Shown here: positions 7,654 through 16,249 of the stretch, piece by piece
Numbering within the stretch: the first letter of the stretch is position 1
How the letters are laid out: each line of letters starts with the position of its first letter
Assembly (NCBI GenBank): GCA_944329255.1
Contig: CALVIA010000011.1
Span: 1 to 19,581 of the forward strand
From: an uncultured Bacilli bacterium
GTDB taxonomy: Bacteria > Bacillota_I > Bacilli_A > RF39 > UBA660
Reading direction: 5' to 3'
DNA: 19,581 nt
Notes under the pieces: generated by a model
Told to the model about the DNA's origin: nothing
Databases searched by the model: none
The model's input: only the letters and a program-made list of their open reading frames with translations
Translations under genes and position numbers: made by a program

Positions 7654-8349
7654 TTGAGAAAAGTTCTAAGAGAAGAAGTAAAATATATTCTTAATTTAGA
7701 TGAGTATAGTAAAAAAAAGAATTATTTAAAGCATATATTAAATCCGGATGAACACAATGGGGGACAAGGATATCTAGTACGATCGCTTTATTTTGATACA
7801 TTTGATGATCGAGATTTTTATGAAAAAGAAATGGGAATAGAATTAAGAAGAAAAATACGATTAAGAGTTTATGATCCAAAGGCAAACCATGCGTATTTGG
7901 AAATAAAACAGAAACAAGGTAAATATCAACAAAAAAGAAGTTTAAAATTAGAAAAAAAAGATGCTATTGATATAAGTAGAGGAATATATGAACCTTTGCT
8001 TAAATATAAAGATTCTTTTGCGCTTGAATGTTATTCTTATATGAAAGTGAATTTTTACAAACCAAAAGTTATTATTGAATATTATCGAGAAGCATTTATT
8101 GCTAAAGAAAACAATATTAGAATAACTTTTGATCGTAACATTCGTTCTACAGAATCAAATTTTAACATTTTTGATGAGAATTTACTTATGACACCTGTTT
8201 TAGATAATTCAAATGTTATATTAGAAGTTAAATATAATGGATTTTTATTAAGTTATATTAAAGATGCACTAAAAAATAGTGTAAAGACTAATGTATCAGT
8301 GAGTAAATATTCTTTATCACGAAATATTAGTCATAAACCAAGTTTTTAA
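7654..8349 (+). CDS. VTC-domain (polyphosphate polymerase-like) protein
   Basis: 231 aa from TTG 7654, preferred over TTG 7651 because AGGGGG (7641-7646) is then 7 nt away. It is a complete VTC/CYTH-type tunnel domain. Basic and acidic residues that line the active site in VTC polymerases appear in order: K10 (EVKY), R65/R66/R69/R71 (RRKIRLR), K85/K87 (EIKQK), K94-R95, R145 (YYREAF), RITFDR, E191 (LEVKY) and K218 (SKY). Eukaryotic VTC makes polyphosphate from ATP. Bacterial versions next to DUF4956 and CotH are uncharacterised as far as I know. No TM segment, so it is presumably cytosolic and membrane-associated through its partner. First gene of the operon, 14 nt before DUF4956. Confidence 0.92.
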   Translation: MRKVLREEVKYILNLDEYSKKKNYLKHILNPDEHNGGQGYLVRSLYFDTFDDRDFYEKEMGIELRRKIRLRVYDPKANHAYLEIKQKQGKYQQKRSLKLEKKDAIDISRGIYEPLLKYKDSFALECYSYMKVNFYKPKVIIEYYREAFIAKENNIRITFDRNIRSTESNFNIFDENLLMTPVLDNSNVILEVKYNGFLLSYIKDALKNSVKTNVSVSKYSLSRNISHKPSF

Positions 8350-8363
8350 AAGGAGAAATTTAA

Positions 8364-9044
8364 ATGAAAGAAAAATTAATAGAATTACTTGATGTTTCAA
8401 CAAGAACATTGACTTTAGAACAAATAGTTATGCATATTATTATTGCATTAATATTAGGATTAATCATTTACATATCATATTACTTTTCACATGAAGGAAC
8501 AATTTATAGTAAAAAATTTAATGTTTCTTTAGTAATGTTAACAATATTAACAACTATCGTAATGACTGTAATTGGAAACAATATAGCTTTATCTTTAGGT
8601 ATGGTTGGAGCTTTATCTATTGTTCGTTTTCGTACTGCAATTAAGGATTCAAGAGATACAGCATACATTTTTTGGGCAATTGTTGTGGGAATTGCTTGTG
8701 GAGTAGGAGACTATTTAGTAGCAGGAATTGGATCAGGTGTTGTATTAGTGTTTTTATTAATGTTGGGTAGAATAAGAAATGATAATAGAATATTGATTGT
8801 GATTAAAACAACTTTAAATAATGAAAGAAAAATTGAAGGAATAATATTTGATTATTTTAATTCAAAAGCAAATTTGAGAGTTAAAAATACTGATGAAAAA
8901 AATATCGAATTTATTTATGAAATTGCTAAAAAATATTATGATAAATCATTAAAAAATGAAAAAAGCATTATTGAAACATTATATGACTTAAAAAATATTG
9001 AATATGTAAATATCGTTACACAAAATGATGAAATAAGTGGTTAA
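8364..9044 (+). CDS. DUF4956 membrane protein
   Basis: 226 aa with SD AAAAGGAG upstream. Hydrophobic segments lie at about residues 20-42, 52-72, 74-90 and 98-135. A conserved loop, IVRFRTAIKDSRDTAYIFWA, is followed by a Gly-rich helix (GIACGVGDYLVAGIGSG). The C-terminal 85 residues are soluble and alpha/beta-like. The RFRTAIKD-type loop is the DUF4956 hallmark. Members are repeatedly found beside VTC-domain and CotH genes, which is the arrangement here. A plausible role is membrane anchor or channel for the VTC catalytic domain; that is inference. Confidence 0.9.
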   Translation: MKEKLIELLDVSTRTLTLEQIVMHIIIALILGLIIYISYYFSHEGTIYSKKFNVSLVMLTILTTIVMTVIGNNIALSLGMVGALSIVRFRTAIKDSRDTAYIFWAIVVGIACGVGDYLVAGIGSGVVLVFLLMLGRIRNDNRILIVIKTTLNNERKIEGIIFDYFNSKANLRVKNTDEKNIEFIYEIAKKYYDKSLKNEKSIIETLYDLKNIEYVNIVTQNDEISG

Positions 9045-9045
9045 A

Positions 9046-10518
9046 ATGAAAAATAAATTAATTATATTATTAATTGTTATAGTTTTATTTTTCTTTTCAA
9101 TATTTATTTCTGATAATTTAGATAATAGTAAGGTAGAAAGATTTCATCAACATTTAAATAGTCAACAACCAGATGAAAATATAGATTTATCTAATATTGA
9201 TGCAGATATTTATCAAACAGTTGATATTATAAAAAATGATTTTAAAACTCATTTGCCTATTATTGAAATAAATACTAATAATCAAACAATACCAGGAACC
9301 GATAGTGTACCAACAAATGAGTATATTAATGTTGAATTTAAAGTTTATGATGAAAAAGAAAAAAATAATACTTTTAATAATAAGCCTAATATATCTACTT
9401 TTGCTCAAGTAAGATATAGAGGTAATTCAAGCTTAAAATTTGATAAAAAAGGTTTAAGAATAAAATTAATTGATCAAAATGGGGATCCTGATAATAAAAA
9501 ATTATTAGGAATGAATAGTGATAATGATTTTGTATTACACGGTCCATATTTGGATAAAACTTTATTAAGAAATTATTTAGGATACAATATAACTGGGGAA
9601 ATAATGGGTTATTCTCCAAACGTTAGATTTTGTGAAGTATTTATAAATAATGAATATCAAGGATTATATTTATTAGTAGAAACTGTAAAGGTTAAAAATA
9701 ATCGCGTTAATATAACAAAGATACGTGACAATTCTATTGCAACTAGTTATATGTTAGAAATAAATTCAAAAGATTATTTAAAAAAATCAGAATTATATTT
9801 AAATAATTTTACAACTTATACTAAAATAAATCCAAAAAATTATTTTATTCAATATCCAAATAGTGAAAAATTAAATAATGAAATAATCAACTATATAGAA
9901 AATGATTTGTCTGATTTTGAAAAAAGGTTATATTCATATGATTATGATTCCAATACATTTGGTTATTATAATGATATAGATATTAATTCTTTTGTAAATT
10001 ATACTGTAATTAATGAATTTTTTTTGAATTATGATGCAGGTAGTAATTCAACAATAATTTATAAAGATATAACGGGTAAATATAAATTAGTTTTTTGGGA
10101 TATGAATAATATATTTGATAACTATTTTGTCGCCTTATTAAATGAAAATACTTTTTATTTAAAAAACAGACCTTGGTTTGAAATGCTTTTTAAAGATGAA
10201 TACTTTACTGATTTAGTTATTGCACGATACAAGGAATTAAGACAGACTTATTTAAATGAGGAATATTTAAATAATTATATAGACGAGGTAGTAGAATATT
10301 TAGGACCTGCAATTTATCGCAACTTTGTTAGATGGGGAGATTCTTTTACAGATGAAAAAAATTTGTTGATTCCTGTTGAAAGAAATATCCATTCTTATAA
10401 TGAAGCAATTGAGCAATTAAAATATACCATAAAAGTACGTGGAAAATATTTAGATAATAACATTGAATCAATTAAACAATTTAGTCATGAATCAAAAGTT
10501 AAAAATTATAATCCGTAA
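9046..10518 (+). CDS. CotH-family protein kinase, membrane-anchored and extracytoplasmic
   Basis: 490 aa. The ATG at 9046, 1 nt after the DUF4956 stop, is chosen; the upstream GTG 9037 lies inside the previous gene. An N-terminal signal anchor covers residues 4-22. CotH features are VRYRGNSSLKFDKKG, FVLHGPYLDKTLLRNYL, EVFINNEYQGLYLLVE, INEFFLNYDAG and YKLVFWDMNNIFDN. The last is the metal-binding WDxD/N motif, with D352 and N354. CotH of Bacillus spores is an atypical protein kinase acting on coat proteins. Vegetative homologues in this VTC/DUF4956 context probably act outside the membrane. The substrate is unknown; the neighbouring anchored proteins or the glycan are candidates. The gap to the next gene is 11 nt. 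Confidence 0.9.
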   Translation: MKNKLIILLIVIVLFFFSIFISDNLDNSKVERFHQHLNSQQPDENIDLSNIDADIYQTVDIIKNDFKTHLPIIEINTNNQTIPGTDSVPTNEYINVEFKVYDEKEKNNTFNNKPNISTFAQVRYRGNSSLKFDKKGLRIKLIDQNGDPDNKKLLGMNSDNDFVLHGPYLDKTLLRNYLGYNITGEIMGYSPNVRFCEVFINNEYQGLYLLVETVKVKNNRVNITKIRDNSIATSYMLEINSKDYLKKSELYLNNFTTYTKINPKNYFIQYPNSEKLNNEIINYIENDLSDFEKRLYSYDYDSNTFGYYNDIDINSFVNYTVINEFFLNYDAGSNSTIIYKDITGKYKLVFWDMNNIFDNYFVALLNENTFYLKNRPWFEMLFKDEYFTDLVIARYKELRQTYLNEEYLNNYIDEVVEYLGPAIYRNFVRWGDSFTDEKNLLIPVERNIHSYNEAIEQLKYTIKVRGKYLDNNIESIKQFSHESKVKNYNP

Positions 10519-10529
10519 GGTGGTGAAAA

Positions 10530-12605
10530 ATGAAAAAATTTATTATATTAATTACTATATTAGTATTTTGTTATTTACTTTATGATTTAGCATACTATAA
10601 TTTTGGTTGGTATATATTTCCTAAAGGTGGAGAAACAAAAATTATATCAAAAACAGATAAAAATAATATTTATTTAAATGACAAAATATTTGATGTAAAG
10701 GGAATTAATTTAACTAGTTCAATTCCGGGTCATTATGATACGGATTATGCAATTTCTTATGATATTTATATGAAGTGGTTTAAACAAATTAAGGAACTAG
10801 GAGCTAATACAGTTAGAATAGCATCGATATTCAATGATGATTTTTATAATGCATTTTACGATTATAATAAAAATAATCCTAATCCTTTATACTTGATTCA
10901 AGGAATAAATTTAGATGAATATGCGCTTTTATCACATTATGATGGTTATGATAATAATTATTATGGAACTTTATTAGAAAAAGGAAAAACAGTTATTGAT
11001 ATTGTACATGGAAGAAAAAAAATTCTTATTGGAAAAGATGGACAAGGTGTATATAAGAAAGATATATCTGATTGGGTAATATCTTATATAGTTGGTAGTA
11101 GTTGGCATGATAAAACAATTGCTTATACAAATAATAAACATGATGATAAAAAAAATTATCAAGGACAATTTTTAAAGACAACAGAAAATGCAACAGCTTA
11201 TGAAGCTATGTTAACAAGAATAATGGATAAAATGTTGATATATGAAAAAAATAAATATAATCAATTAAGAACAATATCTTTTATAAATAGTCCTGAAACA
11301 GATCCTATAACTGAAATACCTTATATAATTTCAGATAAAGAAAATGAAATGGATTATTTAAAACCAGATTATTTAAAATATCAATATTATAAAATAATTA
11401 ATTTAGATATATCTAATATTGAACAAATAAATGATTATAGTGGTTTATTTGCCGCCTATAATGTTTATTCATATTATCCAGATTATCTATCATATGAGAA
11501 AAATTATTATGAAGATACTTATTATTCTTATTTGGAAAAATTGAATAATTATCATAACATTCCAGTGTTAATCACAGAATTTGGGTATTCAACATCTCGT
11601 GGTATTAGTGGGCTTGGTAATTCATATGGATCACAAGGTGGTATGACAGAAGTAGAACAAGGGAATGCGTTGGTTAAAGCTTATAACACCATTAAAAATG
11701 CTGGTAGTGCAGGAGCCATAGTGTTTAATTGGCAGGATTCATGGAACGAAACAACATGGAATATCATTGAAAAAGTAGATTTAAACGAAACTATTTATTG
11801 GAATGATGTTCAATCTGCAGATCAGGGGTTAGGTTTACTTACATTTGAATCACATATTTATGTCGATGGAAACTTAAGCGATTGGAATAATATAAACACA
11901 TTTATTGAAAATGATAATTATAAAATGAAAATTCAATACGATAATGAATATATATATTTTTTAATAGAAGGAAATACTAATGTTCCTATATATATTCCAA
12001 TTGATATAACTCCAAAAAGTGGGAGTAAATCAGGGATTAATTTAACATTTGATAAAGATGTTGATTTTATAATTTGTTTAGATGATAATTCAAAAATATT
12101 AGTTCAAGAAAGATATAATGTTTTAAAAGCAATCAATTCTTACGAGCTAGATAATAAAAATATTTACGCTAATCCTCCACTTAGAAATTCTTCTCAATTT
12201 GACACAATTAATTTGCTTTTAGAACCATTTAATTCGTCGATATTTAGTAAAAATTATAATAAATCGGTCATTTTTGAAACTGGTAAATTGATTATGGGAA
12301 ATTCAAATCCATATAGTGATGAATTTAATTCTTTAGCAGATTATTATAAGGATGACAATAAAGTTGAATTAAGAATACCTTGGCAAATTTTAAATTTTTC
12401 TAATCCATCAAATATGATGATTCATGATGATTACTATGAAAATTATGGTGTAGAGAATATTAAAATAAACCAAATTTACGTTGGCATTGGTAATGAAGGA
12501 AAAATAAATTTAGATTCATATAAATTAAAAGGCTGGAATTTATTAAAATATAATGAGAGGTTAAAGAAATCATATTATATTTTACAAGGTGAATGGAGGC
12601 AATAA
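10530..12605 (+). CDS. Membrane-anchored (beta/alpha)8 glycoside hydrolase-like protein with CBM9-like tail
   Basis: 691 aa with SD AAGGTGG upstream. A signal anchor spans residues 4-22. Residues ~45-440 look like a clan GH-A TIM barrel. It begins with VKGINLTSS, then GANTVRIAS. Likely catalytic acids are E256 in FINSPETDP (position of the NEP-type acid/base) and E350 in VLITEFGYS (nucleophile-type). AIVFNWQDSW is the closing strand. From about 445, VDGNLSDWNN opens a beta-rich module like CBM9-type domains, running to the end. It resembles the hydrolases carried by synthase-dependent exopolysaccharide loci, which trim the emerging polymer. The exact GH family and substrate are not recognised. 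The stop overlaps the next ATG by 1 nt (TAATG). Confidence 0.8.
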   Translation: MKKFIILITILVFCYLLYDLAYYNFGWYIFPKGGETKIISKTDKNNIYLNDKIFDVKGINLTSSIPGHYDTDYAISYDIYMKWFKQIKELGANTVRIASIFNDDFYNAFYDYNKNNPNPLYLIQGINLDEYALLSHYDGYDNNYYGTLLEKGKTVIDIVHGRKKILIGKDGQGVYKKDISDWVISYIVGSSWHDKTIAYTNNKHDDKKNYQGQFLKTTENATAYEAMLTRIMDKMLIYEKNKYNQLRTISFINSPETDPITEIPYIISDKENEMDYLKPDYLKYQYYKIINLDISNIEQINDYSGLFAAYNVYSYYPDYLSYEKNYYEDTYYSYLEKLNNYHNIPVLITEFGYSTSRGISGLGNSYGSQGGMTEVEQGNALVKAYNTIKNAGSAGAIVFNWQDSWNETTWNIIEKVDLNETIYWNDVQSADQGLGLLTFESHIYVDGNLSDWNNINTFIENDNYKMKIQYDNEYIYFLIEGNTNVPIYIPIDITPKSGSKSGINLTFDKDVDFIICLDDNSKILVQERYNVLKAINSYELDNKNIYANPPLRNSSQFDTINLLLEPFNSSIFSKNYNKSVIFETGKLIMGNSNPYSDEFNSLADYYKDDNKVELRIPWQILNFSNPSNMMIHDDYYENYGVENIKINQIYVGIGNEGKINLDSYKLKGWNLLKYNERLKKSYYILQGEWRQ

Positions 12606-13597
12606 TGACTACTATTATATATATTTATATTTTTATATTATTATCAATGATTGTTTTTAATGTTTTTTGTGTTTATATTAGAAAAATAAACGATTGTAAT
12701 ATAATTAAAAAACAAAAGAAGATACAATTATTGATTGATAAAAAAAATATAAATCGTTTAGGAAGAAAGTTAAAACATACATCTTATTTAATCGCTTTTT
12801 CATATTGTGAATTTAAAAATGATATAAAATTAACCAATTTATTTGATAGATTACTTAACACATACAATAAAAAATCAATTATAGAAAAAACTTATTTTGT
12901 TTATGTTTTAAGTAAATTTCCTGAAATATATGACAATAATAATCAAATTATTAATTTTTTAATTAATAATAGTTATAGTAATTCTTTATATTTAAGTGAA
13001 AATTGTTTAAAAGCTTTATATAAAATATCAAATCCTATATATATTATAAAAGCATTTAAAAAAATGAATTATAAAAATTGTAAACATCATTATAAATTGT
13101 TGAGTGATGGTTTATTAACTTATCAAGGAGATAAAAATAAATTGTGTTCCTTACTTTTAGATAATTATAAAAATTTTAATAGTAATTATCGATTAGCAAT
13201 TATAAATTATTTTAATAGAATAGATATTGATTTAACTAAGGAATTATTTAATATTTTATTAAATGAAAAAGATAAGGAAGTTAAAATAGCATTGATAAGA
13301 TATTTTCGTAATCATAAATATGATTTTGCTAAAAAAGAACTAATAAAACTTACAAAAGATGATTTTGAATACGCTGTTGCTAGTATTCAATCTTTAAAAT
13401 ATTATGATGGAATAGATGTTATTAAAACATTAAAAAATAGTCTTACAAATAGTAATTGGTATATTCGCAACAGAGCGGCGGAAGTATTAGTATTTAAATT
13501 ACCTAAAAATGAAGTAATTGAATTATTAAAAATAGACGATAAGTATGCGAAAGATGCCATTACATATCAATTAGGAATGAGTGATAATAATGCATGA
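12605..13597 (+). CDS. Membrane-anchored HEAT-repeat protein
   Basis: 330 aa from ATG 12605, with SD GGAGG (12595-12599). ATG 12593 is rejected because it would precede the SD. One TM segment is at residues 3-24, followed by a basic juxtamembrane stretch and then an all-alpha body. The C-terminal half (about 205-320) shows HEAT-like helical pairs, such as KEVKIALIRYFRNHKYDFAK and WYIRNRAAEVLVFKL. It probably serves as a protein-protein scaffold for the adjacent synthase. Its start overlaps the hydrolase gene and its end overlaps the GT2 start, implying tight stoichiometric coupling. No enzymatic motif is seen. Confidence 0.8.
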   Translation: MTTIIYIYIFILLSMIVFNVFCVYIRKINDCNIIKKQKKIQLLIDKKNINRLGRKLKHTSYLIAFSYCEFKNDIKLTNLFDRLLNTYNKKSIIEKTYFVYVLSKFPEIYDNNNQIINFLINNSYSNSLYLSENCLKALYKISNPIYIIKAFKKMNYKNCKHHYKLLSDGLLTYQGDKNKLCSLLLDNYKNFNSNYRLAIINYFNRIDIDLTKELFNILLNEKDKEVKIALIRYFRNHKYDFAKKELIKLTKDDFEYAVASIQSLKYYDGIDVIKTLKNSLTNSNWYIRNRAAEVLVFKLPKNEVIELLKIDDKYAKDAITYQLGMSDNNA

Positions 13598-14996
13598 ATT
13601 ATTAGAAGTTGTTAAAATATTTTTATATTATGTTGAGTATTTTTTCTTAATATATTTGTTTTTGTATTCTATATATTTGTTTTTGTCTGTAACAATAGGT
13701 TCTTCAACTTTATTTACAAATAGATATAAAAATAAAATGGAAAATAAAATTAAACATAATTATTATGTTCCAATCTCAATTTTAGTTCCCGCTTATAATG
13801 AAGAAAAAACAATTATTAAATCAGTTGAATCGTTGTTTTATTTAGATTATAAACTATATGAAATAATTGTTATAAATGATGGATCAACTGATAAAACTTT
13901 AGATACCTTAATAAAAAAATTTAATTTGAAAAAAGTCAATTATCCAGTAAATCAAAAATTAAAAACTAAAAAAATTAAAAATATTTATGAAAATAATAGT
14001 AAAATAAGAATTACTGTGATTGATAAAGAAAATGGTGGTAAAGCAGATGCACTAAATTGTGGTATTAATATAGCTAGATTTCCTTATTTTGCAACGCTTG
14101 ATGCGGATTCATTATTACAAAGGGATTCTCTTGAAATGTTAGTTAGACCAATATTAGAAGATAGTAGGGTTATAGCTTGTGGTGGCTTTGTAAAGTTGGC
14201 TAATTCGGTTAAATTAGATAAAGGTGAAATTGTAAAATACTCGTTGAGAAATAATGTATTAGTTAATATGCAAATTCTTGAATATAATAGGGCTTTTTTA
14301 GCATCTAGAATAATGTTAGATAAGTTTAATGGCAATTTAATTATTTCTGGGGCTTTTGGCGTGTTTAAAAAAGATATTGCCTTATCGGTTGGAGGGTATG
14401 AAACTAAAACAGTTGGCGAAGATTTCGAATTTGTAATTAAAATTCATAGATTTTGTTTAAAAAATAAAATTGATTATATAATTAAATATGTGCCAGAGGC
14501 TATATGTTGGACTCAAGCTCCAAATAACTTAAAAGATTTAATTAAACAACGTCGAAGATGGTATATAGGTTTGTTTCAAACAATGGTTAAGCATAAAGAA
14601 ATAGCTTTTAACATAAAATATAAGTGGTTGAGTATAATTTCCTATAACTATTTTTTATTCTTTGAATTATTGGCACCTTTTATTGAAGTTTTTGGTATAG
14701 TTGCAACAGTAATTGCCATTATGTTCAACCTGCTTAATTTAAAGTTTATGATATTATTCTTTTTGATTTATGCTTTATTTGGTGTAATTTTATCGTTAAC
14801 TACTTTTTTAGCCCAAATTCATGTTTTGAATTTGAAAATTAGTTTACTAGATGTAATTAAATCATCATTTGTATGTGCTTTTGAAGTTACTATTTTAAGA
14901 TTTATTTTAATGTTTGTTAGAATAACTTCTTTTATTGGTTATAATAAGAAAAAGTTAATTTGGAATAAATTCCAACGAGAAGAATTAAATAATTAG
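13590..14996 (+). CDS. Processive family 2 glycosyltransferase (BcsA/PgaC-like synthase)
   Basis: 468 aa from ATG 13590, overlapping the HEAT gene by 8 nt; GTG 13581 is an alternative start. The N-terminus is hydrophobic (about residues 5-36). GT-A catalytic signatures are all present: VINDGSTD (D97), DAD at D171-D173, GEDFE (G276-E280) and QRRRW (320-324). Four or so C-terminal TM segments run from about 350 to 460. This is the layout of membrane-embedded polymerases that extrude beta-glycans such as cellulose, hyaluronan or poly-GlcNAc. There is no PilZ domain, so no direct c-di-GMP binding is visible. The sugar donor cannot be assigned. It is the core enzyme of the operon. Confidence 0.93.
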   Translation: MHELLEVVKIFLYYVEYFFLIYLFLYSIYLFLSVTIGSSTLFTNRYKNKMENKIKHNYYVPISILVPAYNEEKTIIKSVESLFYLDYKLYEIIVINDGSTDKTLDTLIKKFNLKKVNYPVNQKLKTKKIKNIYENNSKIRITVIDKENGGKADALNCGINIARFPYFATLDADSLLQRDSLEMLVRPILEDSRVIACGGFVKLANSVKLDKGEIVKYSLRNNVLVNMQILEYNRAFLASRIMLDKFNGNLIISGAFGVFKKDIALSVGGYETKTVGEDFEFVIKIHRFCLKNKIDYIIKYVPEAICWTQAPNNLKDLIKQRRRWYIGLFQTMVKHKEIAFNIKYKWLSIISYNYFLFFELLAPFIEVFGIVATVIAIMFNLLNLKFMILFFLIYALFGVILSLTTFLAQIHVLNLKISLLDVIKSSFVCAFEVTILRFILMFVRITSFIGYNKKKLIWNKFQREELNN

Positions 14997-15010
14997 AAAA
15001 GGGGTATATT

Positions 15011-15805
15011 TTGAAAAAATATTTTATAATATTTTTAATATTGTTAAGTATATTTTTATTAATTAAAAAAAAAGATGATATAATATTATATTCCTGGGAT
15101 ATGGATTATATTAATCAAGGAGATTATGATAATCTTTATAAAATTATAGATAAATTAAATATTAATATTTTATATCAAGATTTTTCTAGTGAATATCTTC
15201 ATAATGCTGATAATACTTTTTTAGAGCAAATGAAAATAAACAAAGTAGATGTTTATCATTTGGCTGGTGATTCTATTTGGGGGCTTAAAGATGGCTATAA
15301 ATATATAATTGAAGAAATAAATAAAGTTGTTTTTTATAATAATAATGTTAATAATAAAATAAGAGGAATAGTACTTGATATAGAACCCTACACCTCAGAA
15401 AAATTTAATAATTCTGATTTTTCTTTAGATGATTTTCAAATATATGTAGAACAAATAGAAAAATCATATTTACTTGCTAAAGAAAACAATTTAAAAGTTG
15501 TTTTAGTTATACCTTACTGGTTTGATTTAATTGATAAAGGGTTATTAGAACAATTAGTTGATTACGTTGATGAAATTTCAGTTATGAATTATAATATTGA
15601 TAATACAATAAAAAATATCTCTTTTGAAAATGATATTATAAAGAAACACAATAAAAAAATAAATACAATATATGAAATTAATTTTGATGAGAATAATTAT
15701 TTTTCAAGTTGGAATGAAATAAAAAGAGATTATAAAAATTTAAAAAATAAATATAATAAAATAGGGATAGCATATCATCATTATAATTCAATAGAAATTG
15801 ATTAA
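15011..15805 (+). CDS. Membrane-anchored GH18-like TIM-barrel protein
   Basis: 264 aa with a TTG start at 15011; SD AAAAGGGG (14997-15004) lies 6 nt upstream. A signal anchor covers residues 3-18. The body alternates beta-strands and helices. GIVLDIEPY (D123, E125) sits where GH18 has the DxxDxDxE strand. ISVMNYN (M192-Y194) resembles the GH18 MxYD strand. The full DxxDxDxE set is not present, so it could be a hydrolase with a divergent active site or a non-catalytic glycan-binding barrel. It is the last gene of the operon, placed right after the synthase, and fits a role in processing or binding the product outside the membrane. Confidence 0.65.
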   Translation: MKKYFIIFLILLSIFLLIKKKDDIILYSWDMDYINQGDYDNLYKIIDKLNINILYQDFSSEYLHNADNTFLEQMKINKVDVYHLAGDSIWGLKDGYKYIIEEINKVVFYNNNVNNKIRGIVLDIEPYTSEKFNNSDFSLDDFQIYVEQIEKSYLLAKENNLKVVLVIPYWFDLIDKGLLEQLVDYVDEISVMNYNIDNTIKNISFENDIIKKHNKKINTIYEINFDENNYFSSWNEIKRDYKNLKNKYNKIGIAYHHYNSIEID

Positions 15806-15858
15806 AAATAAAAAAATATTGATAAAAAACAGATAAATTTGAAAATTAGTTTAAAAGG

Positions 15859-15886
15859 AATTGGTTATAAATTAGCCAATTTTTTA
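15859..15886 (+). terminator. Intrinsic terminator of the seven-gene operon
   Basis: AATTGG(TTA) at 15859-15867 pairs with (TAG)CCAATT at 15873-15881, about 9 bp including one G-U, and a T-run follows to about 15886. It closes the operon 53 bp after the last stop. Confidence 0.85.
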
Positions 15887-16011
15887 TTATATAAAATTAT
15901 AAATTTAAAATTGTTAAAAAAATAATATGTAATGTAAAAATTATGACAAATGTATTTAAGGTTAACTTATCTATTGGTTTAATAAAAAATAATTAATACA
16001 ATTAACTTTTT

Positions 16012-16249
16012 TTATTTTTGTATATTCATATAATTTATGTATATAACATATTTGTTTTTTTCTAATTTTTTTATTTCATATAAAGCAATATCTACTTTAT
16101 AAATTATTTTTTTATTGAATATTATATATGAAAAAATTAATGATGGAAGAATACTTAAACTATTAAATCTTTATTCAATAAACTTATTTAATTTTTATTA
16201 ATTTTTCAAATTTTTTTAATATTAAGCCACTATTAAAATGATTATAAGT
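16012..16249 (-). pseudogene. Fossil of a GGDEF (diguanylate cyclase) domain, C-terminal part
   Basis: Read on the minus strand, about 16140-16012 gives an open stretch ending YKVDIALYEIKKLEKNKYV, then IYINYM and a stop at 16014-16012. This matches the GGDEF C-terminal consensus (ADxALYxAKxxGKNxxxxY). Upstream (about 16230-16160), ILKKFEKLIKI, followed by stops, fits the preceding helix in degraded form. No start or GGDEF signature motif survives, and the trace ends at the IS element boundary at about 16250. It lies convergent to the polysaccharide operon. The C-terminal match is convincing; the upstream extension is weak. Confidence 0.6.

Noticed and set aside
10099..10107. Inactivating substitution in CotH (WDMN instead of WDxD)
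   Set aside because: I suspect Asn is common at this position in CotH proteins of this neighbourhood, so calling it a defect would be unsafe without an alignment.
14084..14335. Minus-strand ORF antisense to the GT2 gene
   Set aside because: It overlaps the conserved DxD region of the synthase and has no independent support.
12605..14996. Mycoplasma-type genetic code (TGA as Trp)
   Set aside because: The HEAT gene ends in TGA at 13595-13597 exactly at the overlap with the GT2 start, and tryptophans throughout use TGG.
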